From Lasioglossum baleicum (lineage: Eukaryota; Arthropoda; Insecta; Hymenoptera; Halictidae), in NCBI RefSeq assembly GCF_051020765.1, contig NW_027469171.1:62001-126000 (forward strand): a stretch of 64,000 nt of DNA. Direction: 5' to 3'. The notes beneath the pieces were generated by a model. It did no database searches, was not told where the DNA came from, and worked only from the letters and a program-made list of their open reading frames with translations. The position numbers and the translations under genes are program-made. The stretch's first letter is position 1; each line of letters begins with the position of its first letter. Shown in pieces: positions 40,201-53,100 of this stretch.

Positions 40201-43200
40201 GGACGGCTGAGTGAGTAGCTTCACCTAGCCTGAGATTCAGTGAGATAAACAAGATATTCCGGGAGTCAATCCGCTGTAAACTATTGGCAATGGACACCTT
40301 AATTCACGGTATAGGTATTAAAGTAGAGAGCCACACCGATTGACAACGTTCCGAATTGGTATAACGTCTTACACTTTATTGCATACCTTACCTTCCGAGG
40401 ACATAAGCCGCTGTAGCGAGTCTCATGCTTAGTACTCACGCAAACAAATGAGTAGGCATTACGGCAGAAGCACACCTTATTCTTAAGTATGAGTTGGACG
40501 ATCGAATGTCCAACCGCTCCCGAACGTTACCACCTTCCTTGTGAAATCGCACATATATCACAATATCTTCACCTGTTCTGTGGTTCCCGGAGTCACGCCA
40601 GATTTTCCGGGAGAAAATGCTCTGAGCAGTACTGGAAATAGACACCATAACTCGAATAATAATAATATATTATATATAAGGTGTCAATTGCCAATGGACA
40701 ACTTACGTCACGGTTTGAATATCGAACTAGAGTGTCAAACCGTTTGAGAGCGTAACCAATTGATACAAAGTCAATAGTTATACCGAAGGCCTTACTTTCC
40801 GCGACCATTCACTGGCTTTATCATGAAAATGAGTTCGTATTCAGAGAATACAATTAGTGTTCATTTCAGTTGACGCATTAGAGCGGAGCGTCAGACGGTT
40901 TGAGGACGTTAGCAATTAGTATAACGTCATTTCTTTCACCGAATACCTTACCATTCGAGAACCCAATACGCTGTATCGAGTGTTTTATTTATTGATCTCG
41001 GGAACATATTAGTCCACATATTAGTTGACGTACCCCACAGTTTCATGAATAAATATACGAATCTAGAGTAAAGCCGTTCGAGAACGGAGCCATCTTGTTT
41101 GAGGGTCGAACGGCTGTGCCAATACGTACGCCTTTCATGTGATTCCGAAACATAAACCAGGTATGCCCGGTGAAAATCGGCGGAACTGTTTTGGCAACAG
41201 ACACATCAATTCACGGATTGAGTATTAATGCAGACTGGCTAACCGCTTGAGAACTTTCCCAATTGCTACGATGTCAAATGTTTTACCGAAGACCTAACCT
41301 TCCGCGATCCTCACCGGCTTCGTCGAAAGGATACGTTCGTGTTTAGATAGTGAAATTAGTGTTCATTTCAGTGACGGGCAATTTAACTTCATGTATGAAC
41401 TAGAAGATCGAGGGTCAAACCGATCGAGACCGTTACCATCATCTGTGGGAGACGAACGGTTACGTCTATATCATCACCTATCCTGCGACTCCGAAGGAAA
41501 AGTAGGTATTCCCGGTGGGAGTCTGCTGCACAGTACTGGCCATGGACACCTTTATTCACAGTTTGAATATTAAAGCAGGCCGTCATGCCGATGCAGGACA
41601 TTACCTGCTGGTGTGTGGTCAAACTTCTAACAGAATAGTATAATTAATATAATTTTTACTGACGGGAACCATATTTACATATTTGAACATGAAGATAGAG
41701 GATCATACCGTATGAGAATGTTCCCACCCTTTTTGGGAGTCGCACATCTGTTTCAATACATTCACTTATCCTGTGATTCGGAAAGCCACGACATCTATCC
41801 CGGTAGTATATCCACTGAACATTATTGACAATAGCAACCATAATTCACGGTTTGAGTATTAATCAGAAGCGTCAAATTGCTTGACATCATTACTATTGGT
41901 ATAAAGTCAACCGTTTTACGGAAGACCTTACACTCCGAAAGCCCAACCCGCTCTATCGAGAATCTAACGTCGAGTTCAGAGATAGAAATTAGTGTTAATT
42001 TGTGTAATGGGCCACTTATCGTCGTGTATGACATAGAAGATCGAGGATCAAACCGTTCCAGAGATTTACTACGCTCGCCAAGAGTCGAATGGCTAAGACA
42101 ATAGGTTCACCTGTCCTGTTATACCCAGAGTCAATCCATGTATTGCGGGAGTAAATACGTTGAACAGTTTTAGCAATAGACACCTCAATTCACGGAATGA
42201 ATAATGAAGTGGAGAGTCAAACCGTCGAAGAACGTTAAATACAGTAACAGAGTCAAACCTCTTAACGAAGGCCTTAAATTTCAAGAAGCTAACGCGCTGT
42301 GTGGAGGGTACGTCGTCGTGTTCAGAGAAGCATTTCATTATACTTTTGTGTGACGGGGTACTTAATTTTATGTATGAATTAGAAGATTGAGGGTCAAACC
42401 GTTAGAGATCTGGACCACCTTCTTTGCTAGCAGAACAGCTAGGTCAATAGCTCCACGTATCTTGTGAATCGGAGACCCAAATCAGGTATTCCGGGTGTAA
42501 ATGCGCTCAACGGTATTGGCAATAGACACCGTAATGCACGGTATGATTATTAATGTAGAGCGTCTATCCATCTGGGGAGGTTACATATTGGTTTAGAGTC
42601 AAAAGTTTAACAGAAAACCTCACCCTCCAAAGCCAATCTTGCTATATCGTGAGTATAACGTCATGTTTAGAGGAACTAACTTGTTTACAGGTCAGTGACG
42701 GGCACCTCAATTTCGTGTATGAAAAAGAAGATCGATCGTCATGACCTCTGATAACGTTACCACCTCTTTTGAGTGTTGCACAGCTAAGTCAATATCTTCA
42801 TATAAAATTTGATACTGCGAGTCAAACTAGGTATTACGGGAGAAAATCGGCAACGCATTCTTGGCATTAAACACCTTATTTTAGGGCTTCAATATTAAAG
42901 TAGATCGGTAATATATTTGAGATCGTTACCAATTTGTATCGGGTCAAACCTTTTGTCGAAACCCTTACTTGCGGTGAATATAAGCCGCTGAATCGATAGT
43001 ATAACATCGTGTTCGCAAAAGTAAATTATTATGCATTTCATTGACGGGCACCATAATTTCTCGTATGAATTGCAAAGATCGGGGTTGAAACGTTCGAGAA
43101 CGATGCCACCGTCTTTGAGAGTCGAACGTCTAAATGAGCAGCTTCACCAATCCCGTGATTAGAGAGTCAACCAAGGTATTCCGGTAGTATGGATATAAAA

Positions 43201-43487
43201 GTTGAGCGTCAAACCGTTCAAGTACGTTACCAAATGATATGAAGTCAAACCTATTATCGATTAACTTATCGACCTAGAACGAACAGAGTGTACTGCTTAG
43301 TGCTCACGGAAGCAAAATAGTAGTCATTATAGCTGACGGAGACCTTATTTTCGTGTCTGAGTAGCAAAATCGAAAGTCAAACTTCACTAGAACGTTACCA
43401 CATTCTATCGGATTCGAACGGTTAAGTCCATAGCTTGTCGTATTCCAATATTTGAAGAGGCAAACCATGTATTCGGGGAGTAAGTGA
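37214..43487 (-). repeat. Satellite A, minus orientation (block 3)
   Basis: About 18 units in reverse complement, from CATCATTCACTGTTCGAAT to the strand switch at about 43487. Two unit subtypes are interspersed: one with GTGTTCAGAGA and GTATAACTTCGTG, the other with TGTCTTGCTTAGTGTTCACG. A shortened unit lies near 43190, and a small AT-rich, partly inverted insertion near 40640-40700. No gene is visible. Confidence 0.9.
40632..40702. other. Micro-inversion with AT-rich tract inside satellite A
   Basis: In minus-oriented satellite A the expected TAGACACC box is followed by an AT-only tract of (AAT)n/(AT)n type. After it comes AAGGTGTCAATTGCCAATGG, which is the same box in plus orientation. 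The array then resumes in minus orientation (ACAACTTACGTCACGG). The result is a short imperfect hairpin, the type of scar left by template switching during replication (inference). Confidence 0.65.
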
Positions 43488-46400
43488 TACTAGTTTGCTA
43501 CCGTGAACACTGAGCAAGACACTTGCTTCAGCGGGTTGGGCTTCTCGGTAGATGTGGCCTTCGGTAAAAAGTTTGACTCTAAACTAAAAGGTGAAGATTT
43601 ATAACCGTCTGACGATCTACTTTCATATTCGTACCGTGAAATAAGCTGTCTACTGCCAATAACGTTCAGGGTATTTACCCCCGGAATATCTGGTATGACT
43701 TCTGGAAACAAAGGATATGTGATGCTATTTACTTAGCCCTTCGTCTCTCACACATGATGGTATCGTTCTCGAACGGATTGACACTCGATCTTCTCAGTCA
43801 TGCATGAAATGAATGAACTCGGCACAAAAATGTTTACTAATGTGATTCCATAAGCACGAAGCTATACGATAGATACGGCGGGTTTGCTTCTCGGATGGTA
43901 ATGCATTTGGTAAAACGTTCTACTTTATGACAACTGATAACGTACACAAACGATTTGACGCTCAATTTTACTATTGAAACCGTGATTTATGGTGTGTATT
44001 GCCAATACTTTTCAGCGAATGTACTCCCGGAATATCTGGTTTAACTCTCCCAATCACAGGATTGGTGAAGCTACTGACTGTCAAAGAGGGTGGCAACCTT
44101 CTCGAACGTTTTGACCCTCGATTTCTTAATTCGGACATGAAATTTAGGTGCGCGTGACTAAAATGCGAACTAATTCGCTTCTCCGAACACGAAATTATAC
44201 TTTTTATAAAGCGGGTTAGCTTCTCGAAAGTAAGACGTTCTGTGAAATGTTTGACCCTATACCAATAGGTAACGTGCTACAACGATTTGACTGTGTACTT
44301 TAATATTTATTCCTTGAATTAGGGTATCTAATGACCATACCGAACAGCTGATTTACTCGCTGAATACCTGGTTTGTCTTTCGGAGCCGTTCGTCTTTCAC
44401 AGAATGTGGTAACGATCTCGATCGCTTTGACTATCGATGTTGATATTTATACACAGACATGCGGTGTTCGTTCGCTAAAATATATACTTATTTTTTTCCG
44501 TGCACATTAAGCAGGACACTCGCGACAGTGGGTTAGGTTCTCGGAAGGTATGGTATTCGGTAATAAGTTCGACTCTCCACCAATTAGTATCGTTCAACAA
44601 CGGATGGAATCTGCACTGTTATACATATTCCGTAAAATATGGTGTCGGATGCGAATACTGTACAGCGGATTATCTGATATAAATCTCGGAAGCACTGGAT
44701 TGGAGGAGCTATAAACATAGCCGCACGACTCTCAAAGATGGTGGTTACATTCTCGAAATTTTTGACCCTCGATCTTCTAACTCATACATGAAGTTAAGGC
44801 GCTCGTCACTGAAATGATTACTAATTCTTTTTTTCTTTGTACACGAAGTAATACTCTCGATGAAGCGGGTGAGCTTCGCGGAATGTAAGGTATTCAGTAA
44901 TCCATTTCAATTTATACCAATTGGTAACGTTCTTAAACGGCTTGACGCCCTACCTTAATACTAAAGCCGTGAATAATGGTGTTTATTGGCAATTCGTGAC
45001 AACAGATTAACTCACGCAACATCTGGTTGGCCTCTCAGAATCACAGGATAGGGGAAGTTATTTAGTTAACCGTTCGTCTCTCGCAGAAGGTGGTAACGTT
45101 CTCCAAAGGTTTGGCCCTCGAGATTCTGATGCATACATGAAATTAAGGTGCCCGTCGTTAATGTGTATAATAATTAGCATCCGTGAACACAAATTATACT
45201 TTGGATGAAGACAGTTAGATTCTCGGAGGGTATGGCCTTCGGTAAACAGTTAGACAGTATGCGAATGCTTGAAGCTCTCCAATGGCTTGAATCAGTCCAT
45301 CAATATTTAAACCGCTATTTATCGTGTCAAATGCCAAGACTGTTCAGCGGACTTATTCTCGGAATACCTGGTTTAACATTCGGAATCAAGGGATATGTGA
45401 AGCTACTTACCTAGCCGTTCTTCCCTCACACAAGGTCATAACGTTCTCGAACGGTTTGACCCTCGATCTTCTAATACAAACATGAAATTAAGGCGACCCT
45501 CGCAGAAATCCAGACAAAAAACTTTCTCTGAACACGAAGCTATGCTCTCAGAACGACGGGTTAACTTATGTGATAGTAAGGCCATCGGCAAAGTGCTTGA
45601 CTTTATACTTTGGTTATGCTGTCAAACGGATTGACGCTGTACTTTAATATTCAAACCGTGGATTAAGGTGTCTATTGGCAATACTGTTCAGCGGATTAAC
45701 TCACGGAATTCCTGGTTTGACTCTCGGTATCATAGGTTATGTGAATCTATTGAATTAGCCGTTCGTCTCTCGCAGAAGGTGGCAATGTTCTCGCACCGTT
45801 TGCCGTCGATATTCCAATAAATGCATGAATATAATGTGTCCCTTTGCTAATGCGTCTACTAACTTGATTACGTGATAACGAAGGAACACAGTCTCTTCAG
45901 CGGGTTCGGTTCTCGGAAGGTAAGGTATTGTATAAAAACAATGGATTTATAACAATTGGTAATGCTCTCCGATGGTTGGACTCTCAGGCTTAGTATTCAT
46001 ATCGTGATATAAGGTGTCTATAGCCAATACTGTTCAGTGGGTTTAATCCGGAACACCTTGTTTGACTCTCGGAATCACAGGATATATGAAGCTATTGACT
46101 TAGCCGTACGAAACTCAAAGAAGGTGATAACGTTCTCGAACGCATTGACTATCGATGTTGACATTTCTACACGAGCATGTGGTGTCCTTCCCTTAAATGC
46201 CTACTAATCTGAATCTATTTACATTAAGCAGGGTACTCTCTACACCAGGATTGGGTATCGGAAGGTAAGGTATTCAAAAACGGAATGACTCTATACGAAT
46301 TGGTATTGTTCTCCGACGATTTGTCTCCCTACGTTAATATTAATACCGCTAATTAAGGTGCCAATTGCCAATAATCATCAGCAGATTTTCTCCAACATTA

Positions 46401-47641
46401 CCAGATTTGACTCTCAGAGTCACAGGATACGTGAAGCGATTCACCTAGCTGTTCGACTCTCACGGAAGGTATAGTGATAGCTGTTCGAATCGCAAGGAAG
46501 GTAGTCACGTTCTCGTAATGTTTCACACTGGATCATCGAATTCACACATGATATTATGGTGCCCGTCACTAAAATCTATACTAACTTGCTTCTATGACAC
46601 GAAGTTGTGCTCTCGATACAGCGGGTTAGATTCACGGAATGTAAGGTCTTCTGCAAAATGTTTGGCACTACACGAATATGTAAAGTTGTACAACGGTTTG
46701 ATACTCTGCTTTAATATTCATTCCGTGAAATAAGCTCTCTATTGCCAATACTGGTCAGCGGAATAATCCCAGAATATCTGGAATGACTCACAGAACCACA
46801 GGATAGGTGAAGCAATTAACTTAGCTGTTCGTCTCTCACAGAAGGTTGCAATGTCCTAGACCGGATTGACCCTCGATATTCTAATTCACACACGATGATA
46901 AGATGTCCATTACTGAAATGAATACTAATTTCATTTCTGAACAGGAAGATATAATCGCATTACAAATCGTTCGAATTTATACAAATTGGCAACACACTCA
47001 ATCAGTCTGACGGTCTAGATTAACATTCAAATCGTACATTGATGTGTCTATTGCCAATACTGTTCGGCGGATTTTCACCCGCAATACCTCGCTTCTTCGT
47101 TCGAAATCACAGGAAAGGTGAAGCTATTGCATTAGCCATGCTACTGTCATAAGAGTTGCTAACGTTCTCGGACGATTTGACAGTACATCTTCCTATTCAC
47201 AGATGTAATTTGCGTGTCCGACTGCTAAAGCATCTACTAATTTCATTCCCTGAACTCTAAGCCAAATACTTGCTGCAACGGGTTAGTTTCTCGGAGGGTA
47301 ATGTATCCAGTAAGATGTTTGGCACTATACCAGTAAGTAAAGATCTACTACGGTTCGAATTTCTATATTACCATTCATACCGCAAATTAAGTTGTCTCTT
47401 GTCAATACTGTACTACGGATTTACTCACGGAATTCCTGGTTTGACTCTCGGTATCATAGGTTATGTGAATCTATTGACATAGCCGTTCGACTTTTACACA
47501 AAGTGGAAACGTTTCCGAACGGTTTGACGCCCGCTTGTCAAATTCACGCAGGAAATTAAGGTGCCCGTCTGCTGAAATGTGTACTGATGTGATCAAGTGA
47601 AAACGGAGCGGGACCAACGCTACAGCGGATTGGGTTCTCGG
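43488..47641 (+). repeat. Satellite A, plus orientation (block 4, left part)
   Basis: About twelve units on the plus strand. It starts at the strand switch shared with 33892 and ends where the GC-rich insertion begins, after GGGTTCTCGG. Local higher-order periodicity is visible. A 55-bp run at 45699-45753 is repeated without change at 47423-47477, 1724 bp away (five units). A rare subtype with TTGACTATCGATGTTGA begins at 44427 and again at 46145, 1718 bp apart. Confidence 0.9.
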
Positions 47642-48143
47642 TCCACGTGTGTCGGAGGTTTAACATGCGGTTCCTGCCACTAGGGCTTCATCCACACGGC
47701 TCCGATGGGCGCGCGAATGGAATACGCCAAATCAGCGCAGTGCGTGGCGCAACTTACCGCGCACCTACCTATTTGCTCGTAGACTGCAAGGCGTACGCGC
47801 CATCCTTGGGTAGGACGGGACCCTTCTAAATCCCTACTGACTCTGCAGGCCAGTGCCCGAGCTGATCTCACGCAGCACACCCGTTGAAGGTCTAACCTGT
47901 CCGAAGGCGGGCCCCATAACCCGCGATATGGGCTTACCACTCACCTCTCGTGGCAAATCCAAGCAACCGGGTGGGGGGGGGGCGAAGCCCGCCAACCCCA
48001 GGGCTCGAACCGGTTCCCGAGGTACCAGTGTATGCAGGGCCGTACTTGTCATACGCCGCGTAAGGACACCTTACTTCCTGAATAAGGAGCTTGCTCACCT
48101 CTGCCTTGGTTCGGCCGACTCGGGCACCGTGGGTTCTTCATAC
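47642..48143. other. GC-rich insertion of unknown origin in satellite A
   Basis: About 502 bp that match neither satellite and are clearly GC-richer and CpG-richer than the surroundings, including a run of nine G near 47972. The satellite stops after GGGTTCTCGG and resumes around CTTGGTATCACAGCATACG. About 150 bp of the unit between these points is missing, so insertion came with deletion or on a previously shortened unit. The minus strand shows GGTTCGAGCCC, which resembles a tRNA B box, but I see no convincing A box or tRNA fold. Read as a non-LTR retrotransposon tail or other transposable-element fragment it would make sense, but I recognise no family. Short ORFs on both strands have no recognisable domain. 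No poly(A) tail or clean target duplication is seen. Confidence 0.6.
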
Positions 48144-50136
48144 ACTTGGTATCACAGCATACGTGCAGTTATTGTCTTAGCTACGCATCTTTCAGGAAGG
48201 CTGGTAACGTTATCCACCGGTCTGACTCTCGATTCTGCTACTCGGACATGATAATAAGGTGTCCCTCCGCCGAAAGCTCTACTGATATCATTTTGCGCGA
48301 GCAATCAGCAAGACACATCCTACAGCATGTTTGGCTCACGGAAAGCAAGGTATACGATTTAAAGAATGACTTTATACCAATTAATAATATTCTCCGACGA
48401 TTTGAATCACAACCTTAATATTCATGCCGTGAATTACGGTATCAATTGCCAATATTGTTTAGCGTATTTACGCCTAAAATACGTGGTATGATTCTCGCAA
48501 TCAATAGGAGAAGCTATTGTTTCAGATGTGAGGCTTTCAAGGAAGGTGGAATCGATCTGCAACGATTTGACTATCGACCTTGCTATTCATACCTGAAACA
48601 AAGGTCTTCGTCTCCTAAAAATCTACTGATTGGTTTCACTGGCACTAAGTATGATACTCGATACAGCGGGTTAGGTTCTAGGAAGGTAAAATATTCGGAA
48701 AATAGTATGTGACTATGTAAAACTTGGTTATGTTCTCCAACGGATTGACACTCTAGTTTAATATTCAACCCCTTGGTTAAGGTGCCTATTGCCAATACTG
48801 TTCAGCGGAGTTACTCCTAGAATTGCAGGCTTTACTCTCGGAACCACGAATATAGGTGAAGGTGCTGACAAAGCTTTTTGTCTCTCACAGAAGGTGGTAA
48901 TGTTGTCGAACGGTTTGACCCCCGATCTTCGTATTCTTTCAGAAATAATGGTCCCCGTCACTAAAATGGTGCTAATGCGTTTCCCTGATCACGAAGGTCG
49001 ATAGGCCGGATTGGCTTCTCGGACAGGATGGCATCCGATAAAACGTTTGATCTTATTGCAATTAGTAACGTTCTCAAACGATTTGTCTCCCTATTTTAAT
49101 ATTCAAACCGTGAATTGAGGAGTCTGTTACCAATAACGTTCAGCGTATTTATTGCCGGAATACCTGGTTTGAGTCTTGGAATCTCAGGATAGGTGAAGCT
49201 ATTTACTCAGCCGCCCGACTCTCATGGCTGGTCGTAACGTACTGGAACGATTTGAAGCTCCACTTTATTACTCATGCAGGTAATTCAGGTGTCACTTGCC
49301 AATGCTGTACAGAGGATGTGTTCCTAGCATTCCTGGTTTGACTCTCGGCATCCCAGGATTGGCGAAGGTATTCACTTAACCGTTGGACTCACAAATTAGG
49401 TGGTATCGTTCTCGAACGGTTGGACCCACCACCTTCCAATTCATACATGAAGTTAAGGTGCCCGTCACTGAAATGCAGACTAATTTCTTTCTCTGAACAC
49501 GAAGTTATACTCTCGATGTAGGCGGTTAGTTTTTCGAGGGATTAGGTCTTCGTTAAGACAGTTGACTTTGTTGCAATTGGTATCAATCTACATCGGCTTG
49601 ACGGGATGCTTTAATATTCAAACCGTGTATTAAAGTGTCTATTGCCAATACTGTTCAGGGGATTTGCTCCAGGATTACCTAATTGGGCACAGAGAAACAC
49701 GGGATTGGTGAAGCTATTGACTTAGCCGCCCGACTCACAATGCTGGTGGTAACGTTAGCGAACGATTTGACCCACGATCCAGTAATACGTACATGAATGT
49801 ACTGTACACGACACTAAGGTGTATAATACTATGTCTCTCTGAAGGCGAAGTTATACACTCGATGCATCGGGTCAGCTTCTCGGGAGCTAATGCCTTCGGT
49901 GGAATGTTTGACTCTATACCAATAGAGAACGTTGCTCAACTGTGTCACACTGTACTTTAGTATATATAACGGGAAGTAGGTTTTTTAGTGCCGATACTGT
50001 ACAGCGCACTTACTCCCAGAGAACCTATATTGACTCTTGGGCTCACAGGATATATGCAGCATTTGACGTAGCCACTCGACTGCCAAATTGATGGTAACGT
50101 TCTCGAACAGTTTGACTCCCGATTCTGCTATACCTA
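48144..50136 (+). repeat. Satellite A, plus orientation (block 4, right part)
   Basis: About six units on the plus strand after the GC-rich insertion, up to the strand switch at about 50136. Units at 48360-48870 carry rare variants (GGAAAATAGTATGTGACTAT, ACCACGAATATAGGTGAAGG) that recur in the same order at 60730-61260. This continues a direct duplication that also includes 46440-46560 and 59050-59160, offset by about 12.4-12.6 kb. Confidence 0.89.
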
Positions 50137-53100
50137 CTGCGAGAGACGAACTGCTAAATAAATAGCTCCACATGTCCTGTGATTCCAAATGCCTAATCAT
50201 GTACCCCGGTAATAAATGCGCTTTGCAGTATGGGCAATACACACCTCAATTCACGGGTAGAATAATAAATAATTCGTTCGGTAACGTCACAACCATATTT
50301 GATAGGCGCGAGGTTAATTCAATCGCTTCACATACTCCACGATTCCAAGAGTCATCTGCGGTATTCCGGTAGTAAATCCGATGACATTCTTTGCAATAGA
50401 CATCTTATTTCACGGTATGAATATTAAAGTCGGGGGTCAAACCGTCGGGGAGCATTATCAGTTCGAATAATGCGATTCTTGTAATGGACAACCATACCAT
50501 CCGAGAACCTAACTCGCTGCGGCAATTGTCTTGCTTAATGTTCACGGAAACAAATTAGTAGACATGTTAGCAGACGGGCTCAACATTTTCTTGTTCAAAT
50601 TACAATACTGAGGGTCAAACCGATCGAGAACGTTGCCACCTTCTGTGAGAGACGAACGTTTATGTCAATATCTTCACCTATCCTGTGATTCTGAGAGTCA
50701 AACCAGGTATTCCTATAGAAATTGTGCTGCACAGTATTGCCAATAGATACATTAATTCGCGGATTGAATATTAAAATATATCGTCACACCAGGTGAGAGC
50801 GTTACTAATTGTCATAGAGTCAAACGTTCTATCCAATGCCTTTCCGCCCGAGAAAATAACCGCCGGTTCGAGAGTACGTCACCGTGTTCAGAGGCACGAA
50901 CTGGTATACGTATTAGTGAAGAGCATCTTCATTTCATGCATTAATTGGAAGATCGAGGGTCAAACCATTCGAAAGGTTAGAATCTTCATTGAGATTCAAA
51001 CGGCTAAGTCAGTAGCTTCATACATCCTGTGACTCAGAAAGTCAAACGAGATATTCCGTGAGTGAATGCGCTGAACAGAATTGGCAACATATATATCAGA
51101 ATTCCTGGATTCTATATTACAATTTGGCGTCGCACTGTGTGAGAACGATACTAATTGATATAAAGTCAAACGCTTTACCCAAAGCCGTACCTTTCGCGAA
51201 CATCACCCACATCATCGAGAGTATAACTTCGTGTTCAGAGATACAAATTCATAGACATTCTAGTGGCGGGCACCTTAGCTTCGTGTATGAATTAGAAGAT
51301 CGAAGGTCAGGCTATTCGGTAATGTCATCACCATCTTCTAGGGTCGAACGTCTAAGTCAATCGCTTCATCCACCGTGTGATTCCGAGAGTAACGCCAGGA
51401 ATTCCTGGAATAATCCGCTGGCCAGTATAGGCAATAGACTTCTTATTTCGCGGTATGAATATTAAAGCAGAGCATCGAACCATTGTAGAGCATTACCTAT
51501 TCGAAACGCCCTCAAACGCTTTACCGAAGAGCTAACGTTCCGTGAAGTTATCCCGCTGTATCGACAGTATAACGTCGTGTTTGGAAAAGCACATTCGTAT
51601 AAATTTTTGTGACGGCATCTAAGTTTCGTGTATGAATTTGAAGGTAGAGTGTAAAACATTTCGAGACCGTAACCACCTTCTATGATAATCGAACAGCTAA
51701 GTCAATAGCTTCACAAATCTTGTGTTTCCGCGAGTCAAATGAGGTATTCCGCGAATAAGACCGCTGATGTGTTTCGGCAATAGACACCTTATTTCACGAT
51801 TTGCATATTAAAATAGAGTGTCCAACAGTTGGAGGACATTACCCCCCTTGAGATTCGAACTGCACAGTCAATAGCTTCACCTACCCTGTGATTCTGAGCT
51901 CAGGCCAGGTATTCCTGGAGTAAATACTCTGAACAGTATTGGTAGCAGTCACATTAATTCCCGGTATGAATGTCAAAGTAGAGCGTCAAATCGTCTAAGA
52001 TCGATACCAATTATTATAAAGACAAACGTGTTACTGAAGTCCATACCCGTAGAAAGCCTATCCCGCTGTATAGATGGTAATACGTTGTGTTCAGAGAATC
52101 TAATTAGTAGACATTTTGGTGACAGAGACCTTAGCTTGATGTACGAATAAGAAGATCGAATGTTAGACCGATCGAAAACGTTACCACCTTCATTGAGAGT
52201 CGCATAGTTGAGGCAATAGCTTCTCACCCGTCCTGTGATTCCGAGAGTTAAGCAAGTAATTACTGTAGTAAATCCGCTGAATTATATAGGAAATTGGCAC
52301 CATAATTCAAGGTATAAATATTAATGTAGAGTGTCATACCGTCAGCGATCATTTTCAATTTGCATTGAATCACTCTTTTTTCCGAAGTCCTTACTTTCCG
52401 GGAATATAACCCTCCGTTGTGAGAGTGCAACTACGTGATCAGAGATACAAATTAGTGGACACTTTAGTGACGGTCATCTTACTTTCATGTGTCAATAGGA
52501 TAGACGAGAGTCAAACCATTCGAGAACGATCCCACCTTCTTCAATAGTCGAAAGGCTAGGTTAGTAACTTTACCTATCCTGTTATTCCGATAGTAATACC
52601 AGGTATACCGAAAGTCAATTCGCTGTGCACAATTGGCAATAGTCGCCTTAATTCACGGTATGATTACTAAAGCAGAACCTCAACCCGTTGAATATCGGTA
52701 TCCACTGGTGAAGACAGAAACCTTTTACCGAAAGCCTTGCATTCCGAGAAGCTAACCCGCCGTAGCGAGTGTATAACTTCGTGTTCAGAGGAAAAAATAG
52801 TATGCATTTCAGTGGCGGCCACTTCAATTTCATGTATGAATTAGAATATCGATCGTCAAAACTTTCGAAAACGTTACCAACATCTATGAGGACCCAAAGG
52901 CTATTTCAGTAGCTTCAACTACCCTGTGAATCTGGTAGTTAAATCAGGGAATCCTGGAATATATCCGCTGAAGGGTATTAAAAATAGATACCTTAATTCA
53001 CGTTCTGAAAATTGAGTTTGTGGTTCGAATTGATGAAGAACATTATCAATTGGAATAGATTCTTAATACCGAAAACCTTGCCTTCTGGGAAAAAGCCGCG

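Noticed and set aside
48003..48013. tRNA gene or tRNA-derived SINE on the minus strand (GGTTCGAGCCC resembles a B box)
   Set aside because: No convincing A box at the right distance, no cloverleaf pairing that I could draw, and no poly(A) or target duplication.
47632..48137. GGGTTCT on both sides of the GC-rich insertion as a target-site duplication
   Set aside because: The satellite does not continue after the right-hand copy as it would after a true duplication, so this 7-bp match is probably chance.
47853..48251. 132-codon plus-strand ORF in the GC-rich insertion
   Set aside because: It runs from the insertion into satellite A, has no recognisable domain, and is expected in GC-rich DNA with few stop codons.
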